From the NCBI GenBank assembly GCA_013003285.1, contig JABDJY010000374.1, positions 1 to 10,207 of the forward strand: 10,207 nucleotides of DNA, written 5' to 3'. Shown here in pieces: positions 7,002 through 10,207 of the stretch; within the stretch, counting starts at the first letter, position 1; every line of letters starts with the position of its first letter. This DNA comes from Alphaproteobacteria bacterium (GTDB lineage: Bacteria > Pseudomonadota > Alphaproteobacteria > UBA6615). The position numbers and the translations under genes are program-made. Below the pieces are notes generated by a model that was not told the DNA's origin, searched no databases, and saw only the letters and a list, made by a program, of their open reading frames with translations.

Positions 7002-8141
7002 CTATTCGGCGGCGCGGGTCATTGCCGCATCGTCCAACCCGTGGGTGACGAACGGCGTGGTGCAGGGCGGGCCGTTGGCGATTTCCATGGTCCGCAAATT
7101 CAGATCGATGATGAAGGCGGCATTGGTCATGGTGCGCTTGGCGGCCGGCAGGCGCTCATCGGGATGGCGGCAGATGGCGTTGGGCAAGCCGAAATGATCG
7201 GCCAGTGCCGCCTGGCACAGGCCCGCGTCGAGCTTGCCGACATCCTTGCGCAACAGCCGGTCGAGCCGGTTGGCGCGGTAGAGCGTGCTGGTCGATAGCC
7301 GCTCCATCTGCGACGGGCCGTGGCGTTGGTCGAGGAAATGATTGGAGTGGGTGACCAGACCGTCGCGCGGGTAATGGTAGGACACCGCGTTGGGGCTGGT
7401 TTCCACATCGATGATCTCGCCATCGGCATGGCCGACCACGAAGTTGGCCGAACAGACCCGCTTGGTCTCCACGATGGGACGCAGGGCCATGTCATAGGTC
7501 TCGGCGTCGAGAATTTCGCGGCAGCGCATATGGAAGGGTTTTTCGTAGGCGTTCTGGCCGTCATGGTCGGACACCAGCCCGTTCTCGACAAGGCCGATGC
7601 CGTGCTCGTTGACCCCCATCTTGCCGCCAACGATGCCCGCTTCGGTGTAGCAGATCAGGTCGGTGCCCGATTTGCGGCGGATGCGTAGAACCGCGCAATG
7701 CTCGTGGACGCCGGCCAGCCAGTCCCAGTTCTGGCCCAGGATGGTATGACCGCTGGCGGTCGCCTCGGGCAGGACGCCGAAGGTCGAGCAGCCGTCGGCG
7801 TCCTCGGCGATGGCGGCCAGATCGTTATCGCGGGCCTCCTTGCCAAACAGGCCGAAGGTGATTTCGTAGCGCGCATTCAGCATGGCGATATCGCCCAAAG
7901 GCAGGTCTGCGCCTTCGGCGACGCCTCGCATCTCTTCCGAATATTCCGCGTTATGGCCGGCGATGATTTCGACCCAGTTCTGACCCTCGGCGCGGGCGGC
8001 GGCGCTATCGAGCCCGCCGGCGGCGAAGCGCGCCAGATAGGTGTCAATATTTTCGGCGATCATCGGCGCCAGCTCGCGGCCATGAATCAGCCCGCGTTCG
8101 AACGGGTCGTCACCGAGATCGAGAACAGGGAGTTCGGTCAT
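7002..8141 (-). CDS. C45-family Ntn hydrolase / acyltransferase
   Basis: This 379-residue protein resembles the acyl-CoA:6-aminopenicillanic acid acyltransferase family (peptidase family C45). Those are N-terminal nucleophile enzymes that cleave themselves just before a Cys and then hydrolyse or transfer amide-linked acyl groups. The sequence shows ERGLIHGREL near the N-terminus (15-24). It also shows the autocleavage site DGCSTFGV with C118 as expected nucleophile, the following GQNWDW (136-141), and the mid-domain GGKMGVNEHGIGLVENGL. C118 agrees in position with the Gly-Cys junction of the fungal enzyme (about residue 103). No signal peptide is visible, so it is cytosolic. The start ATG has a good GAGGA ribosome-binding site (8146-8150). 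Bacterial members are mostly amidases of unknown substrate. Penicillin synthesis is not implied here. The gene sits between the oxidoreductase and the lyase in the operon. Confidence 0.87.
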   Translation of the reverse strand: MTELPVLDLGDDPFERGLIHGRELAPMIAENIDTYLARFAAGGLDSAAARAEGQNWVEIIAGHNAEYSEEMRGVAEGADLPLGDIAMLNARYEITFGLFGKEARDNDLAAIAEDADGCSTFGVLPEATASGHTILGQNWDWLAGVHEHCAVLRIRRKSGTDLICYTEAGIVGGKMGVNEHGIGLVENGLVSDHDGQNAYEKPFHMRCREILDAETYDMALRPIVETKRVCSANFVVGHADGEIIDVETSPNAVSYHYPRDGLVTHSNHFLDQRHGPSQMERLSTSTLYRANRLDRLLRKDVGKLDAGLCQAALADHFGLPNAICRHPDERLPAAKRTMTNAAFIIDLNLRTMEIANGPPCTTPFVTHGLDDAAMTRAAE

Positions 8142-8197
8142 GGCATCCTCATCAGTAAAATTGCCGTCAAATTATATCACCAACATGGCGCGTGTGT

Positions 8198-9358
8198 TCA
8201 ATGCTGGGGCAGGGGCACCCAAACGCGCTCGGCCGCAGCCTGGCTGCAGGCCTCGGCGAGCTGCACATCGCGGATACCGGCGCGCAAATCGGATACGAAC
8301 GGCGCATCGGCGACAATGTGGCGGATAAATCCCTCCCAGCCGACCCGATAGGGATTTTTGTACGCGACGGTCTCGGGCACTTCGCGCCAGTCGTCGAGAT
8401 AATCGGCACCGTCCTTGCCGGTGTTGGCTTCGGCCCCCAGATCGAATCCCCGCACTATAGGCGTGTTGGCCGCCGATTGTGCCCAGCAACGCCGCAGCCC
8501 GGCGACGGCCGACCCCGCCGTGCCGTCCACATGGAAGGTGACCAGATCGTCGTTGCGCACCCGCGTCGCCCACGAGCTTTGGATGGTGCCGAAGGCGTCA
8601 TTCGCCAACTCGATCAGGGTCGTCGTGCTGTCTTCCACGTCGACTTGATAGGCGTCGCCGTTTTCGTCGATGCGTTCGGGCTGGGCGGTCCACGCGGTGG
8701 CGGCGACCTGGCGGATGGGGCCCAGCATGTTCTCGATCACATAGCGCCAATGGGGGTGCATGTCCGATAGCAACCCACCGCCGCCACTTTTCTTGTAGTT
8801 CCAACTGGGGCGCTGGGACGGCGTGTCCTTGCCGTCGAACACCCACCAGCCGAACTCCAGCCGGAAGCCGACGATGCGGCCGAAGAAACCAACTTCGATT
8901 AGTTGGTTGAGTTTCAGGAAGCCGGGCAGATAGAGCTTGTCTTCTACCGCGCCATGCTTGAGGCCGGCGGCCTCCACATCGGCCAAAAGAGATAGACCTT
9001 CGGCCACCGTCGGCGCCACTGGCTTTTCGGTGTAGATATGCTTACCGGCCGTGATCGCCTTGCCCAAAGCGGCGAGACGCTGATGGGTCGCGGCGGCTTC
9101 GAAGAACACCGAATAAGCGGGGTCGGCCAGCGCCGCGTCGAGATCGGTTGTCCAATCGGTCACGTTGTTGGCGCGGGCGATCTCCACCAGCCGTTCTTCG
9201 TTGCGGCCAACCAAAAGCAGCCGCGGCATGACAATATCGTCGCCCACCGGCAGCCCGCCTTCGGCGCGGATCGGAGCCAGCGCGTTTTGCAGATGCTGGG
9301 TCGAGCATATGCGCCCAGTTGCGCCATGGAGGATAATACCTAGGTCTTTTGTCGCCAT
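8198..9358 (-). CDS. Gfo/Idh/MocA family oxidoreductase
   Basis: This NAD(P)-dependent dehydrogenase of about 386 residues belongs to a family that oxidises sugars, inositols and related polyols. The N-terminal Rossmann fold has GATGRIC (about 12-18) in place of the usual GxGxxG, then LVGRNEERL as the end of the second strand. The hallmark EKPVA follows HIYT (EKP near 111-113). The C-terminal domain has GGGGLLSDMHPHWRYVIENM (about 193-212), matching the family GGG-x-L-x-D-x-x-x-H catalytic region. I chose the ATG at 9356-9358 because AAGAG (9367-9371) lies eight bases upstream. An in-frame GTG at 9364 has only two bases between it and that site. It is the first gene of the minus-strand operon, transcribed away from the divergent deacetylase. 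The substrate is unknown. Confidence 0.92.
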   Translation of the reverse strand: MATKDLGIILHGATGRICSTQHLQNALAPIRAEGGLPVGDDIVMPRLLLVGRNEERLVEIARANNVTDWTTDLDAALADPAYSVFFEAAATHQRLAALGKAITAGKHIYTEKPVAPTVAEGLSLLADVEAAGLKHGAVEDKLYLPGFLKLNQLIEVGFFGRIVGFRLEFGWWVFDGKDTPSQRPSWNYKKSGGGGLLSDMHPHWRYVIENMLGPIRQVAATAWTAQPERIDENGDAYQVDVEDSTTTLIELANDAFGTIQSSWATRVRNDDLVTFHVDGTAGSAVAGLRRCWAQSAANTPIVRGFDLGAEANTGKDGADYLDDWREVPETVAYKNPYRVGWEGFIRHIVADAPFVSDLRAGIRDVQLAEACSQAAAERVWVPLPQH

Positions 9359-9364
9359 CTTCAC

Positions 9365-9455
9365 TGCTCTTCGAATACGAAAACTAATTGCACGCCTTAC
9401 TACACCCCGGGCGCGTTTTACGATACCAATGGCAGAAATTTAGGGGGAGTTTTCC
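9365..9455. promoter_or_regulatory. Divergent promoter region
   Basis: These 91 bases separate the oxidoreductase (minus) from the deacetylase (plus) and must hold both promoters. It is more AT-rich than its flanks. ATACGAAAAC (9375-9384) and GTTTTACGAT (9415-9424) form an imperfect inverted pair that could be an operator, but I see no convincing -35/-10 set. AGGGGGAG (9442-9449) is the strong Shine-Dalgarno of the plus gene. Confidence 0.4.
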
Positions 9456-10207
9456 ATGCCACGCCATATCGTCTGCCTGACCTACGACTTCGACACCCAA
9501 TCCGGTTTCATCTCGCGCGGGATGAACACGCAAACGCCCTTGTCACGCGGCGAATTTGGCCACCGGGTGGCCTCGGGCCGCATCCTCGATACGCTGAAGG
9601 AACGCGGCCTGCCCTCGACATGGTATGTGCCGGGTTTCACCATCGAGAGCCATCCGCAAGACTGCGAAGCGGTGGTGGAAGGCGGCCATGAGATCGCCCA
9701 CCATAGCTGGTCCCATATCCCGCCGGCCAACCAGACCCGCGAGGAGGAAGAGGCCGATATGGTGCGCGCCAACGACGCCATCGAACGTCTCACCGGCCAG
9801 AAGGCGCGGGGCTACCGCTCGCCGTCCTGGGATCTGAGCGAAAGCACCGTCGATCTGCTGATCAAGCACGGCTTTCTCTACGACAGCAGCCTGATGGGCT
9901 CTGACTATATTCCCTACCGGGCGCGCCGCAACGACACGTTTGCGCTGGGCGAGCCCTATCAATATGGCGAAGAGACCGACCTTATCGAACTGCCCATAAG
10001 CTGGTCGCTCGACGACCATCCCCATTTCGAGTTTTTCCGCACCCCCGACTTTCTAATGCCGGGGCTAAACTCGGCGCGCCAGGTGATGGACAGCTGGTAC
10101 GACGAATGGTGCTACATGAAGAAGTCCGTCGACTGGGGCATCCTCACCTACACCATGCACCCTTATGTGATCGGCCGCGGCTTCCGCATGTTCGCGCTCG
10201 AAGGCCT
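9456..10207 (+). CDS. Polysaccharide deacetylase family protein (3' truncated by window)
   Basis: The frame is open from ATG 9456 to the window edge (250 codons) with a strong ribosome-binding site (AGGGGGAG, six bases upstream). It has the NodB-type motifs: TYDFD (D11, D13), GHEIAHHSWSH (77-87, with H83 and H87 as the metal-binding HxxxH pair), GYRSPSWDLS (119-128) and a late TMHPYVIGR (H235). The text, including KHGFLYDSSLM and ETDLIELPISWSLDD, matches Helicobacter PgdA (HP310) and the related PuuE-type allantoinases as I remember them. No signal peptide or membrane anchor precedes the domain, so a cytosolic small-molecule amidohydrolase is as likely as a cell-wall deacetylase. It diverges from the four-gene operon with C45 and Gfo/Idh/MocA enzymes, which supports a metabolic role. 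Only the last part of the domain is missing, being off the right edge. Confidence 0.9.
   Translation, partial: MPRHIVCLTYDFDTQSGFISRGMNTQTPLSRGEFGHRVASGRILDTLKERGLPSTWYVPGFTIESHPQDCEAVVEGGHEIAHHSWSHIPPANQTREEEEADMVRANDAIERLTGQKARGYRSPSWDLSESTVDLLIKHGFLYDSSLMGSDYIPYRARRNDTFALGEPYQYGEETDLIELPISWSLDDHPHFEFFRTPDFLMPGLNSARQVMDSWYDEWCYMKKSVDWGILTYTMHPYVIGRGFRMFALEG

Noticed and set aside
7698..8351. 217-codon plus-strand ORF
   Set aside because: It is antisense to the C45 gene and the end of the oxidoreductase gene, with no recognisable domain; a shadow of the true genes.
1..10207. CRISPR array, tRNA or rRNA
   Set aside because: I saw no regularly spaced repeats beyond the single pair at 146-176, and no cloverleaf or rRNA-like sequence by eye.

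Overview
The window looks like a chromosomal segment of an alphaproteobacterium. The signs are a DUF4167-like protein, a tiny CxxC zinc-ribbon protein of a type I associate with alphaproteobacteria, and GC-rich codon use over the right two thirds. I cannot name a genus from this sequence.

Left part (about 1-3700): lower in GC and accessory in character. The first 200 bases hold a fragment open to the left edge and a 10-base direct repeat spaced 21 bases apart. Next come a plus-strand zinc-ribbon protein of unknown function (350-925) and, converging on it with a 51-base overlap, a RadD/YejH-like superfamily 2 helicase (875-2707). Two small minus-strand genes follow: a short DUF4167-like protein (2763-3026) and a micro-sized zinc-ribbon protein (3177-3302).

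Middle: fhs (3746-5425, plus), encoding formate-tetrahydrofolate ligase, stands alone after a gene-poor stretch.

Right part (5465 to the end): four minus-strand genes with short gaps (56, 31 and 27 bases) look like one transcription unit. In transcription order they are a Gfo/Idh/MocA oxidoreductase, a C45 (acyl-CoA:6-APA acyltransferase-like) Ntn hydrolase, an isocitrate lyase/PEP mutase superfamily enzyme resembling Pseudomonas PA4872 oxaloacetate decarboxylase, and a small membrane protein whose C-terminus resembles the ribosomal L7/L12 C-terminal domain. A polysaccharide deacetylase-family gene starts divergently at 9456 and runs off the right edge. The three enzymes plus the deacetylase suggest a catabolic route for an N-acylated, partly sugar-like or keto-acid-yielding compound. 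The substrate cannot be read from the sequence, and this cluster is the most interesting unit in the window. No tRNA, rRNA, CRISPR array or intact insertion sequence was seen.
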